DNA from: an uncultured Eubacteriales bacterium
Lineage (GTDB): Bacteria; Bacillota; Clostridia; Peptostreptococcales; Anaerovoracaceae
Reading direction: 5' to 3'
Length of the DNA stretch: 64,000 bases
Assembly: GCA_902773665.1 (NCBI GenBank)
Contig: CACYFF010000003.1
Span: forward strand, 60,049-124,048
The number at the start of each line of letters is the position of its first letter. Position 1 is the stretch's first letter. A model generated the notes under the pieces. That model ran no database searches and was not told where the DNA came from. It saw nothing but the letters and a program-made list of their open reading frames with translations. Below are positions 25,301 to 34,052 of this stretch, piece after piece. Made by a program: the position numbers and the translations under genes.

Positions 25301-26080
25301 TTACCCTTCCGGATCGAACTTCTCGAAGATGGGGATGGCGCCTGCCGCTTCGCAAGTCTTAAGGTCTTCCATGCGCCGGATCGTCCAGCAGACCTCCTGC
25401 ACGCCCAGTTTGTCCACCGTCCTGCGTATGCTGGATACGCCGCGGTCTTCGAACTTGCAGGCGATAAAATCCGGACGCGCCTTGCAGTCGAACAGCAGAT
25501 TCGTAAGCACGATGCGTTGGTAACGGGGCAGACCCTCCGGATCCTTCAGAAAGTTCGATACGAGCTGACCCCTAACAATGTCCGGTCGCAGCTGCCTTAC
25601 ATCCGCAACGGCTCTGGGGTCAAACGATTCGATGCAGAACAACCCCTTGTAGGAATCCAGCCGCCGGCAGACCGCCTCCGCCAACGCCCGGTGATTGCCC
25701 TTGTAGGTCTTCAGTTCGATGATGAGCGGCTTTGTCTCCTCGAATAGCGCCAATACCTCATCGAACAGAGGCACCTGCTCTTGTGTGCCTTCCAGCCGCA
25801 GCTGCTTCAGCTGTGCGAGGTCCAGATCCTCGATCGTGCCCTCCTCGCCCGTGCAGCGTTTCAGGTCCGAATCGTGGAACACAGCCAGGGTGCCATCCTT
25901 CAGCAGATGCACGTCCAGCTCCGCGCCCCATCCCCTTTCGATGGCTCTGCGAAAGGCCGGCAGCGAATTCTCCGGGATCTGCGGTTTATCGTGATAGCCC
26001 CGGTGGGCGTAGCGGTATTGCTTTAATTCCGGCAGAAGCGGATGCCCCGTTCTGCCTCTCAGAAAGAAGTCGCGTATCAT
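25301..26080 (-). CDS. Glycerophosphodiester phosphodiesterase
   Basis: This 259-residue GDPD-family enzyme hydrolyses glycerophosphodiesters to glycerol-3-phosphate and an alcohol. The TIM-barrel active site is seen in YAHRGYHDKPQIPENSLPAF (His and Arg of HRG), ELDVHLLKDGTLAVFHD (Glu-x-Asp and the second His) and LIIELKTYKG. There is no signal peptide, so it acts in the cytoplasm. The ATG overlaps the TGA of the MFS transporter gene by one base (TGATG), which suggests coupled translation and possibly that the transporter imports its substrate. Confidence 0.92.
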   Translation of the reverse strand: MIRDFFLRGRTGHPLLPELKQYRYAHRGYHDKPQIPENSLPAFRRAIERGWGAELDVHLLKDGTLAVFHDSDLKRCTGEEGTIEDLDLAQLKQLRLEGTQEQVPLFDEVLALFEETKPLIIELKTYKGNHRALAEAVCRRLDSYKGLFCIESFDPRAVADVRQLRPDIVRGQLVSNFLKDPEGLPRYQRIVLTNLLFDCKARPDFIACKFEDRGVSSIRRTVDKLGVQEVCWTIRRMEDLKTCEAAGAIPIFEKFDPEG

Positions 26081-27414
26081 CAGTCGTCCATCTCCTCAAA
26101 CGCCTGCAGGCCCTTTTTCGCTTCCGGGCGGTTGTCGCCGTGATGCACCTGGGTCATCGTCAGAAAACTCAGCGCCACGAACAGCGCCGCGTAGGGGAAC
26201 AGGATCTTGTAGCTGATGTTGCGCATCAGCGTGCCCGCCAGGATAGGCGTTACGATCTGCGCCGCCATGGACGCGGTGTAGTAGTAACCGGTAAATTTAC
26301 CGATATCCGAGCCTTTGCACATCTCCACGACCATGGGCAGGGAGTTGACGTTGATGGCAGCCCAGGCCAGGCCGACCAGCGCAAACACGATAAACATAAT
26401 CGCGTTGATGGAGCTGTAGGTCGTCGTGAGCACGTAACCCAGAGCGAAGCACACAGCCAGCAGCACGATGCCGCCCATGATGGTGCGTCTGCGGCCGATC
26501 TTCGATGCCAGCACGCCGATGGGGATATAGGAGATGATGGCGCCGACTGTGGCGATCAGCAGGCACTTGGACGCGCCGCCCAGCGCCTGTCCCATCACCT
26601 GGCTCACATATGTCGTAAACCAGGTCGTGATGCCGTTGTAGCCGATGAACCACAGCGCGATGGATGCCAGCAGGAAGCCCAGGCTGCGCTTTACCGGCGG
26701 AGGAAGGATCTCGCCGCCGGACCCGTCGTCTTTCGCCAGGTTCCACTCGGGATGCTGCTCTTCCAGCGCACGGTTCTCCGCCGTGAGCTTTGGCTCCTTG
26801 ATCGTGACGAACAGGATGATGACCGCCGCCAGCATGATGGCGGAGACGATGACGAACAGAGGCCGGTAATCCACGTGAGCCAGGCCTTTCACCTTCTCGT
26901 TGGGATACAGTACCGCAGCGATCGCCAGATAGATCATGCCGCCCACGGCGCCCATCAGGTTGATGATGGCATTGGCCTTGGAACGCAGAGGCTTGGGGGT
27001 AACGTCCGGCATGAGCGCTACAGCAGGAGAGCGGTAGACGCCCATGGCCACGAGCAAAAGGCCCAGCGTAATGACGAAGGACACGAGTTTAAAACTGCTG
27101 GGGGCTGCGTAATAACCGTTGTCGAGAAGCGGCAGCACGTTGATGAGCACGACAGCTGCCGCCGTTCCCAGCAGGATATAGGGCATGCGTTTGCCGATCT
27201 TCGTATCTGTCCTGTCGGACAGGCCGCCGAAGAACGGCAGCAGGAACAGCGCCAGAATGTTGTCCGCTGCCATGATGGCGCCGGAGAACGTCTCGTTCAG
27301 GTGGAACGTATTCGTGAGGATGAGAGGCACGACGTTGTCGTACATCTGCCAGAAGGCGCAGATGGACAGGAAGGCAAGGCCGACCAGCACCGTTCGTTTG
27401 TTGTTCAATTTCAT
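26080..27414 (-). CDS. MFS transporter, sugar/GPH-like
   Basis: This 444-residue transporter has about 12 membrane helices. The cytoplasmic loop DRTDTKIGKRMPYILLG after helix 2 is the pattern of glycoside-type and SLC45-like sugar carriers. The long middle loop contains ENRALEEQHPEWNLAKD. The start overlaps the preceding HAD gene by ATGA and the stop overlaps the following GDPD gene, so all three are translated together. The substrate is not readable. A phosphodiester or glycoside handled by the two neighbouring hydrolases is the natural guess. Confidence 0.88.
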   Translation of the reverse strand: MKLNNKRTVLVGLAFLSICAFWQMYDNVVPLILTNTFHLNETFSGAIMAADNILALFLLPFFGGLSDRTDTKIGKRMPYILLGTAAAVVLINVLPLLDNGYYAAPSSFKLVSFVITLGLLLVAMGVYRSPAVALMPDVTPKPLRSKANAIINLMGAVGGMIYLAIAAVLYPNEKVKGLAHVDYRPLFVIVSAIMLAAVIILFVTIKEPKLTAENRALEEQHPEWNLAKDDGSGGEILPPPVKRSLGFLLASIALWFIGYNGITTWFTTYVSQVMGQALGGASKCLLIATVGAIISYIPIGVLASKIGRRRTIMGGIVLLAVCFALGYVLTTTYSSINAIMFIVFALVGLAWAAINVNSLPMVVEMCKGSDIGKFTGYYYTASMAAQIVTPILAGTLMRNISYKILFPYAALFVALSFLTMTQVHHGDNRPEAKKGLQAFEEMDD

Positions 27415-28238
27415 ACGTCAGACTCCTTCTCCAGGGCATTCAGCACGTCCCGGATGCCGTTGTACACATAGGTGGGGTGTATATCATATTTTTCGATATC
27501 CGAAGGCACCCCTTCCCCGGACAGCACGAAGATGGTATCGACGCCGGCATTTACGCCGCAGGCGATATCCGTATAGATGCGATCGCCGATGACCACGGTC
27601 TGATCCGGAGAAAAACCGGTCTTCTCCATGGCGAGCTGCACCATGGCAGGCTGAGGCTTGCCCAGAACAAGCGGTTCCCTGCCGGTCGCCGTCTTCAGCA
27701 GCGCGATGATGCTGCCGCAGTCCGGCGCACTGCCGTACCAGGTCGGACAGACCAGATCGGGATGGGTCGCGATGTAATCCGCGCCGCGGCTGAGCAAAAT
27801 GCAGCAGACCTCCAGTTTGCGGTACGTCAGCTCTTTATCGTATCCCAGCAGCACGACGTCCGCGAGATCGCCCGGGTCGGTCTCCGGCGCGCCGTTCTCC
27901 TCCGCGAGGATCAGCCCGGCAGCCCGCAACTGCTGCTTTAAACTTTCCGTGCCGCAGACGAAATAGCGGGTCTTCGGTCCGTACGCATCTTTCAGGTAAC
28001 GGATCGTGGCGTCCGTCGACGTCACAAAATCTTCCGGGCCGCACGCGATGCCAAACTCGGCCATACGGCGGATATAGGCGTCGAGTCCCCGGGAGGAGTT
28101 GTTCGTCATAAAGACCGCCCTGCCGCCCGTCTTTTTAACATGGTCCAGAAAATCCAAGGTGCCATCGAACAGGCGGTCGCTCAGGTAGAGCGTGCCGTCC
28201 ATGTCGAGCAGAAACAGTTTTTTATCTTTTAACGCCAT
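27411..28238 (-). CDS. HAD-IIA family phosphatase (NagD/PGP-like)
   Basis: This 275-residue HAD-superfamily phosphatase shows motif I LLDMDGTLYL (residues 10-19), motif II FMTNNSSRG near 44-52, and motif IV VIGDRIYTDIACG, with a C2-type cap between, as in subclass IIA (NagD, p-nitrophenyl phosphatase). Likely substrates are small phosphomonoesters such as glycerol-phosphate-like or nucleotide compounds. It starts one base before the serine dehydratase stop, has an ATGA overlap with the MFS gene, and belongs to the same transcript. Confidence 0.92.
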   Translation of the reverse strand: MALKDKKLFLLDMDGTLYLSDRLFDGTLDFLDHVKKTGGRAVFMTNNSSRGLDAYIRRMAEFGIACGPEDFVTSTDATIRYLKDAYGPKTRYFVCGTESLKQQLRAAGLILAEENGAPETDPGDLADVVLLGYDKELTYRKLEVCCILLSRGADYIATHPDLVCPTWYGSAPDCGSIIALLKTATGREPLVLGKPQPAMVQLAMEKTGFSPDQTVVIGDRIYTDIACGVNAGVDTIFVLSGEGVPSDIEKYDIHPTYVYNGIRDVLNALEKESDV

Positions 28239-28239
28239 G

Positions 28240-29445
28240 CTACTCTCCCGGACGGTAGAACTTCGCCAGACCGCCCTCTGCCGTCTCCCGGTAGCGGGCG
28301 TTCATGTCCAGACCGGTCTGATACATGGTCTCCACGACGGTGTCGAAGGAGATCTTGCGGGAGCTCGTGAGGAACGTGGCGATGGATACGGCATTGATGG
28401 ACCGCATGGCCGCCACGGCGTTGCGCTCGATGCAGGGGATCTGCACGAGGCCGTCGATGGGGTCGCAGGTGAGCCCCAGCATATGCTCCATGGAAACCTC
28501 CGCGGAGTACTCGATCTGCTCCAGCTCCAGACCCCGGATCTCCGCGAGAGCCGCCGCTGCCATGCAGCAGGCCGTGCCGACCTCTGCCTGGCAGCCGCAT
28601 TCGGCGCCGGAGATGGAGGCGTTCGTCTTTACGACGTTGCCGATGACCCCTCCCGTTGCCAGCGCCTGCAGGATGACCTGATCGGGCAGCCCCAGTTTCT
28701 GCTGGTAATAATACAGCACGGCGGGAACGATGCCGCAGGCGCCGCAGGTGGGTGCGGTCACCACCCGGTGGCCGCTGGCATTCTGTTCGCTCACGGCAAA
28801 GGCATAGGCGCAGACCATGCGGTTCTCCCGGGTCTCCGGCGCTTCGTTGGGATTGTACTGATTGTAGAGCGAAGACGCTCTGCGCTGCACGTTGAGCCCG
28901 CCGGGAAGCGTGCCCTCTTTCTTGATGCCTTTCTCCACGGCAGTCTTCATGGTCTTCCAGACTTCGCCGAGGAACTTCCAGATCTCCGGGCCTTCGTTCT
29001 GCTCCACGTACTGCCACAGCCGCAGGCCGTTCTCCTTGCAGTACTGATAAATCTCCTCGAAATTCTTCTCTTGATAGACTTCCGGCGCTTCGGCCTCTTT
29101 AAAGCCGTCCATCTGGATGGCGCCGCCGCCCACGCTGCGCACATGGAAGCGCTCCAGCTCCGCGCCGTCCTTGTAGGCGATGATCTCCATCGTATTGGGA
29201 TGTTCCGGCGTCGGGGTATCCATATCGAAGATGATCTCGGACGGAACGGGAGAAAGAACTTTGCGCACGACGGCGTCCGTCATGTGCCCCTTCCCCGTCT
29301 TCGCCAGGGAGGAGTAAAGGATGACCCGGAAGCCGTCTGCTTCCGGATGCTTTTCTTTCGCGATCCGCGCAGCCCGGGCTGGTCCCATCGTATGGGAACT
29401 GGACGGTCCGTAGCCGATGCGGTACAGGTCGGTCAAACTTTTCAT
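28240..29445 (-). CDS. L-serine dehydratase, single-chain iron-sulfur type
   Basis: This 401-residue enzyme deaminates L-serine to pyruvate and ammonia. Beta and alpha domains are joined in one chain, as in E. coli SdaA, whereas many Firmicutes use two subunits. The N-terminus has GYGPSSSHTMGP (residues 11-22). Cysteines expected to hold the 4Fe-4S cluster lie in TAPTCGACGIVP, GAECGCQAEVGTACC and LTCDPIDGLVQIPC. ATG follows GGAGGCACT. It is first in an operon with a phosphatase, MFS carrier and GDPD, an unusual set of partners. Confidence 0.94.
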   Translation of the reverse strand: MKSLTDLYRIGYGPSSSHTMGPARAARIAKEKHPEADGFRVILYSSLAKTGKGHMTDAVVRKVLSPVPSEIIFDMDTPTPEHPNTMEIIAYKDGAELERFHVRSVGGGAIQMDGFKEAEAPEVYQEKNFEEIYQYCKENGLRLWQYVEQNEGPEIWKFLGEVWKTMKTAVEKGIKKEGTLPGGLNVQRRASSLYNQYNPNEAPETRENRMVCAYAFAVSEQNASGHRVVTAPTCGACGIVPAVLYYYQQKLGLPDQVILQALATGGVIGNVVKTNASISGAECGCQAEVGTACCMAAAALAEIRGLELEQIEYSAEVSMEHMLGLTCDPIDGLVQIPCIERNAVAAMRSINAVSIATFLTSSRKISFDTVVETMYQTGLDMNARYRETAEGGLAKFYRPGE

Positions 29446-29468
29446 AGTGCCTCCGAATCGAGAACATT

Positions 29469-29498
29469 TTGCACAAACTTACCGCTTTATTGTATCAT
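29469..29498 (+). promoter_or_regulatory. Candidate promoter of the enolase-superfamily gene
   Basis: TTGCAC (29469-29474), 18 bases and TATCAT (29493-29498) lie 37 bases before ATG 29536, in the spacer facing the divergent serine dehydratase gene. Confidence 0.5.
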
Positions 29499-29535
29499 AA
29501 AAAGAGCATAATGAGCCGGCACAAGGAGGTATCCC

Positions 29536-30723
29536 ATGAAGATCACGAAGATCGACCTGCTCACCGTAGGAGGTCTGGACATCATCAGCTTTACATTCTG
29601 CCGCGTCTACACAGACGCAGGCATTTACGGCGACGGAGAAGTCGCGGGCATCCACGGAAGCGGCCACGCCGCGTTTGCGATGCTGCAGGATTTCGCAAAA
29701 TACCTGATCGGAAAAGACCCCATGAAAACGGAACTGATCTGGGAAGACATGTTCAAGACCAGCTTCTGGGGGCAGAACGGCGGTCCTGCCGTGTTCAACG
29801 CCATGAGCGCTTACGACATCGCGCTCTGGGACATCAAGGGCAAATTCTTCAACGTTCCGGTATCCACGCTGCTGGGCGGCGCCAGCCGGGACTCCATCCG
29901 CTGCTATGCGAGCCAGCTGCAGGACGGCTGGTGGCCACTGGACGAAAACGGCTACAGTGAACCGCACACCGCCATAACCCTGGCGGAGATCGAAGCGAGC
30001 TGCAAACAGGCAGTCAAGGAAGGTTTCAACTGCGTTAAGATCGACTGCCTGAACTACGATGCGAACGGCGTGCGTCCCACCCGCGGCATGCGCGAGCAGA
30101 TGCTGGAGCCGGATTACCTGAACCTGTTCCAAAAGCGGATCGAACGCGTGCGCAAGGCCATCGGTCCGGACGTGCAGCTGATCGTGGAAAACCACTCCCG
30201 TCTCGACAGCTTCGGCGCCTGCCAGATCGCAGAGATCGCAAAGCATTACAACATCCTGTATTTCGAAGAGCCCAATACGCCGTCTGCCTATACGGCGGAA
30301 TACCTGAAGGAAAAGATCGATATCCCCCTCGCCATGGGTGAGCGCATCTATACCCGCTGGCAGTATATCCCCTACCTGGAGAACCGCACGCTGCGCATTA
30401 TCCAGCCGGACATCTCCAATTGCGGCGGTTATACGGAAACGAAGAAAGTGTGCGACATGGCGCATGCCTACGATGTGGGCGTTCAGATCCATACGTGCGG
30501 CAGTCCCCTGTCCACCCATATCGCGCTGCAGCTGGAGGCGGTCATCCCCAATTTCGCCATCCACGAACATCATTCGCTGCTGCGCAACATCAAATACCCC
30601 ATTACCAAATACAATTGGCAGCCGCAGAACGGTTGTCTGCCCGTGCCCACGGAACCCGGCATCGGCAACGAGCTGACCGCCAAAGCCTGGGAGCTGGCGG
30701 AAGCAAAGATGACGATCGAATAG
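29536..30723 (+). CDS. Mandelate racemase subgroup enolase-superfamily enzyme, acid-sugar dehydratase-like
   Basis: This 395-residue protein has the capping domain plus (beta/alpha)7 barrel of the enolase superfamily. Metal ligands fit E218 (VENHS), E244 (FEEP) and E269 (GER), spaced 26 and 25. H220, two residues after the first ligand, and the D292...H319 pair, spaced 27, match the general acid/base layout of D-galactonate dehydratase. A dehydratase on an aldonic acid is therefore likely, but the exact sugar is unknown. It starts after AAGGAGGTATCCC and is followed 58 bases later by the molybdopterin oxidoreductase fusion on the same strand. Confidence 0.88.
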   Translation: MKITKIDLLTVGGLDIISFTFCRVYTDAGIYGDGEVAGIHGSGHAAFAMLQDFAKYLIGKDPMKTELIWEDMFKTSFWGQNGGPAVFNAMSAYDIALWDIKGKFFNVPVSTLLGGASRDSIRCYASQLQDGWWPLDENGYSEPHTAITLAEIEASCKQAVKEGFNCVKIDCLNYDANGVRPTRGMREQMLEPDYLNLFQKRIERVRKAIGPDVQLIVENHSRLDSFGACQIAEIAKHYNILYFEEPNTPSAYTAEYLKEKIDIPLAMGERIYTRWQYIPYLENRTLRIIQPDISNCGGYTETKKVCDMAHAYDVGVQIHTCGSPLSTHIALQLEAVIPNFAIHEHHSLLRNIKYPITKYNWQPQNGCLPVPTEPGIGNELTAKAWELAEAKMTIE

Positions 30724-30781
30724 CGCAGCCTTACACGGGCGGACTGGAAAACATTGCAAACGATACGATAAGGAGAACCCT

Positions 30782-33580
30782 ATGAACACCGGACGATCCC
30801 AGCTCTTCTCCCATCTTTCTTCTTTTTTCGACAGTTTAGACGCCTGGCACAAAGCGTCGCCGGCCCTCGGCATCGACTCCAAACTGACGCAGATCGAATA
30901 CGACGATCTTCTGAAGGGTACAAACGCCCACATGTACGTGCCTCTTTGGACCTCCTGCGCCAAGAGCGGCACAAAGCTTCTGATGAGCGAGGTCACCCTG
31001 GACGTCATCAAATTCTATAAAGCCTGCGGCTGGCAGCCCCGGCACATGGACGGCAATCCCCCCGACTACCTCGGCGAGGAGCTGGCGTTTCTGGCCTACG
31101 TTTATGGCTGCCTGGACGGTGACCCCTCCAGCTTTGCAGACGAACCGCAGCAGTTCATCGACCTCTACCTCAACGACACCGTAAAGGCGTTCTGCGCTGC
31201 GCTGGAAACGGAGGAGGTCCGGAAGTGGATCTCCGCAGATGGACTTGAGGAATTATCCCGCCTTTCCGGTCTGCTGACCTGTGCGGTAAAGGGTTCTTTC
31301 CCTGCGTCCGTCGAAGGACCTGCAGTTTCTTTCACCCGTCTTCCCGCCATCCCTGTCGAACCGGTCCATAAAGTCCGGATCGCCAACGTCAACGACTGCG
31401 GCTGCAAATGCCAGATGCTTGCAGTCGTACAAGAGGGCTGCGTGCTTTCCACGGAACCGGAAAAGACGTTCCTGCCCTTTACCGGCTGCCAGCGCGGCCG
31501 TTCCTACCGCTACACCTTCCTGACCGCCGACCGCCTGCGCTATCCCATGGTGCGCAGAGGCGAACGCGGCGAAGGCCTGTTCCGCAGAGTCTCCTGGGAA
31601 GAGGCGGAGAAGACCGTGGCGGAGGAGATCCGCAGCACGAAGGAGCGCTTCGGTCCCGGAGCCCGCTATGTGACCAACGCATCCGGCGTTTCTGCCAGCG
31701 CAAGAGGAGACCGCTTTGTACGCCGGCTCCTGGGGCTGGACGGAGGCTGGCTCGAGACCCGCAACGGCTACAGCTGTACCTGCGTCATGGACATGATGGA
31801 GATCACCTACGGACGGCCGGGCGGCGGCTCCAACGACGTGTACGACGTTCTGAACTCGAATCTGATCGTTCTCTGGGGTCACAATCCGGCGGAAAACCAC
31901 TTCGGCCCCTTCGTAAACAACGCCCTGGCCCAGTGCAAGGAAAAGGGCATCCCCATCGTCGTGATCGACCCAAGAGTCTCCGAGACCGTGCTTACCCTGG
32001 CGGATGAGTGGATCCCCATCCGGCCGTCTTCCGACGGCGCCATGGCGGATGCCATGTGCTACGTCATATGGAAAAACGGCCTGCAGGACCAGGCATTCAT
32101 GGACAAGTTCTGCATCGGATTCGACGAAGCGCACATGCCCGAAGGCGTACCGGCGGGCGAGTCCTATCATTCCTACCTGTTCGGGAAAAAGGACGGCGTG
32201 GAAAAGACGCCGGAATGGGCGGAGGCGATCTGCGGCGTACCGGCGAAGATCATCGAAGATCTGGCGATCCGCTTTGCGAAGGCAAAGCCCGCCTGTCTGC
32301 TTTCCGGCCTTGCGCCCCAGCGCACCGGTAATGGCGAACAGACGGCCCGCTGCTTCATGGCGCTGGCCTGCCTGTGCGGCTACGTGGGCGTTCCCGGCGG
32401 CAACAGCGGCGGCACGGGCTGGCAGGCGAACCGCACCGCATCCCCCGACGTGTGCGAATACGAGAACCCCTACGGGAAAAGCATCCCGTCGTTCCTGTGG
32501 ACGAGAGCCGTCATGGAGCCGGAGATATTCTCGCCCGAGATGCAGCTCTGGGGCGGTGAAAAGCTCGATACCGGGGTCAAACTGGTGTTCTCCCTGGCCA
32601 ACGGCCAGACGCTCTCCCAGCATTCCAACATCAACGAGACCATCGAGATGTACAAGACGCCGGGCAAACTGGAGATGCTGGTGTTCTCCAACCTGTTCAT
32701 GACCCCCGCAGCCCTCTTCGCCGACGTGGTGCTGCCGGCGCCCTCGTTCTTCGAACAGGACAACATCGTGCCCTCTTGGGACAACAATTACTATTTCCTG
32801 TACAACAACCACTGCATGCAGTCCCTGTTCGGCTGCCGCTTCGAACACGACTGGATCCGGGACTGCGCAGATCTGCTGGGATACGGCGAAGCCTTCCGGG
32901 ACGGCAAAGAGACGACGGAGGACTGGCTGAGACACGTATACGAAAAGATGGCGGCGGATTTCCCGGACCGCCCGGAACTGGTGCCTTTCGAGGAATTTCA
33001 GAAGAACGGCATCCACGTGTGGAAACTGCCGGAACGCAACATCAGCTTCGAGGAGAACATCAAAGACGGCGTACCCTTTAAGACGCCCAGCGGCAAGATC
33101 GAGATCTTCAGCAAGAAGCTGTGGGACATGAACTGGAAAGACGTGCCGGCGATCCCGGGCTTCCTGGACTGCTACGAAGGCCCGCGCGACCCGAAACAGG
33201 CGGACTACCCCCTGCAGCTCATCGCATACCACACGAAGCGCCGGGCCCATTCCATCCACGACAACAACGTGCTGATGGAGGAGCTGGATCCGCCCCGGAT
33301 CTGGATCTCACAGAAAGACGCAGCCGCACGCGGCATCGCGGACGGAGACCGGGTGGAGGTGTTCAACGACCGCGGCGTATGCCGCACCACGGCGTTCGTG
33401 ACCGACCGCATCATCTCCGGGGTCGTCGCCATGAGCGAAGGCGTCTGGTATAAACCGGGCGAGGACGGCGTCGACGAACGGGGAAGCATCAACGTGCTCA
33501 CCCATACCGTGCCCACGCCCTATTCCCGGGCCAATCCCCAGCACACGAACCTGGCGGACGTAAGGAAATATAACGGATAA
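30782..33580 (+). CDS. TorD-family chaperone domain fused to a molybdopterin oxidoreductase
   Basis: Residues 1 to about 175 look like a TorD/DmsD chaperone: AHMYVPLWTSC, LMSEVTLDVIKFYKACGW (64-84) and the hallmark PPDYLGEELAFLAYV (93-107). From about residue 197 the chain is a DMSO-reductase-family catalytic subunit: a cysteine cluster (C206, C208, C210, then C236), ADRLRYPMVRRGERGEG, SWEEA at 271, GHNPAENHFG near 366, PAALFADVVLPAPSFFEQ, and a C-terminal cofactor-binding domain ending PQHTNLADVRKY. Residues near the metal site include S331, C332 and C334 in GYSCTC. No Tat signal is present, so it is cytoplasmic. Electron-transfer or membrane subunits are absent nearby. ATG follows AAGGAGAACCCT. 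Confidence 0.88.
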   Translation: MNTGRSQLFSHLSSFFDSLDAWHKASPALGIDSKLTQIEYDDLLKGTNAHMYVPLWTSCAKSGTKLLMSEVTLDVIKFYKACGWQPRHMDGNPPDYLGEELAFLAYVYGCLDGDPSSFADEPQQFIDLYLNDTVKAFCAALETEEVRKWISADGLEELSRLSGLLTCAVKGSFPASVEGPAVSFTRLPAIPVEPVHKVRIANVNDCGCKCQMLAVVQEGCVLSTEPEKTFLPFTGCQRGRSYRYTFLTADRLRYPMVRRGERGEGLFRRVSWEEAEKTVAEEIRSTKERFGPGARYVTNASGVSASARGDRFVRRLLGLDGGWLETRNGYSCTCVMDMMEITYGRPGGGSNDVYDVLNSNLIVLWGHNPAENHFGPFVNNALAQCKEKGIPIVVIDPRVSETVLTLADEWIPIRPSSDGAMADAMCYVIWKNGLQDQAFMDKFCIGFDEAHMPEGVPAGESYHSYLFGKKDGVEKTPEWAEAICGVPAKIIEDLAIRFAKAKPACLLSGLAPQRTGNGEQTARCFMALACLCGYVGVPGGNSGGTGWQANRTASPDVCEYENPYGKSIPSFLWTRAVMEPEIFSPEMQLWGGEKLDTGVKLVFSLANGQTLSQHSNINETIEMYKTPGKLEMLVFSNLFMTPAALFADVVLPAPSFFEQDNIVPSWDNNYYFLYNNHCMQSLFGCRFEHDWIRDCADLLGYGEAFRDGKETTEDWLRHVYEKMAADFPDRPELVPFEEFQKNGIHVWKLPERNISFEENIKDGVPFKTPSGKIEIFSKKLWDMNWKDVPAIPGFLDCYEGPRDPKQADYPLQLIAYHTKRRAHSIHDNNVLMEELDPPRIWISQKDAAARGIADGDRVEVFNDRGVCRTTAFVTDRIISGVVAMSEGVWYKPGEDGVDERGSINVLTHTVPTPYSRANPQHTNLADVRKYNG

Positions 33581-33590
33581 GGACCGCAGC

Positions 33591-33631
33591 AAAAAGCCGG
33601 AAGGAATATTCCCTTCCGGCTCGTTTTTTTT
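33591..33631. terminator. Bidirectional terminator
   Basis: GCCGGAAGG (33596-33604) pairs with CCTTCCGGC (33612-33620). Eight or more T residues follow on the plus strand, and AAAAA on the left gives a U tract on the minus strand. It separates the oxidoreductase from the convergent thioesterase. Confidence 0.88.
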
Positions 33632-33635
33632 TGAT

Positions 33636-34049
33636 TCAGATCCGGTAGAACGTCTGCACGGAATCCGCGATAAGCGTGCCGCTCTCGTCCGTCACTTCGC
33701 AGACCAGCGTGCAGATGGTCTTTCCGAGTTTGCGGGGCGTCACCCGGGCCGTCAGGACGGACCCTTCCTTCCCCGGACGGTAGAACTGCATGGAGCTGTT
33801 CAGGGTCACCTCGTCGCCCACCAGGATGCGCATGTACGCAGCCCCTGCGATGTCGCACAGAGAAGCGACCGCCCCGCCCTGCACCGTGCCGTGGCCGTTC
33901 AGCAGCGCGTGGGTGACGGGCATGGAAGCCTGCACGCTACCGTCATCCATCTCCTCATAATGGGGGATGCCCAGATGCCCGTAATAGCGCAAGTCGCCGT
34001 CCAGCAGATGAAAGACCTCTTCCGTTTTCCAGATTCGCTTGATGCCCAT
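33636..34049 (-). CDS. PaaI-type hotdog thioesterase
   Basis: This 137-residue hotdog-fold thioesterase of the PaaI group hydrolyses acyl-CoA compounds. The motif LNGHGTVQGGAVASLCDIAG at residues 49-68 contains the HGxxxGG turn and the catalytic acidic position. It continues with the strand LNSSMQFYRPGKEG. The gene starts three bases after the aldehyde dehydrogenase gene with GAGGTAACCT as ribosome site, and is the last gene of the dnaE-headed strand. The acyl group is unknown. Confidence 0.9.
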   Translation of the reverse strand: MGIKRIWKTEEVFHLLDGDLRYYGHLGIPHYEEMDDGSVQASMPVTHALLNGHGTVQGGAVASLCDIAGAAYMRILVGDEVTLNSSMQFYRPGKEGSVLTARVTPRKLGKTICTLVCEVTDESGTLIADSVQTFYRI

Positions 34050-34052
34050 AGG

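Noticed and set aside
30782..31370. The TorD-like segment as a separate upstream gene joined by a wrong start
   Set aside because: The frame is continuous without stop or frameshift, and no internal ATG near residue 190 has a ribosome site.
31253..33259. A 668-codon minus-strand frame opposite the molybdoenzyme gene
   Set aside because: No domain pattern, composition of an antisense shadow, and the sense strand is clearly coding.
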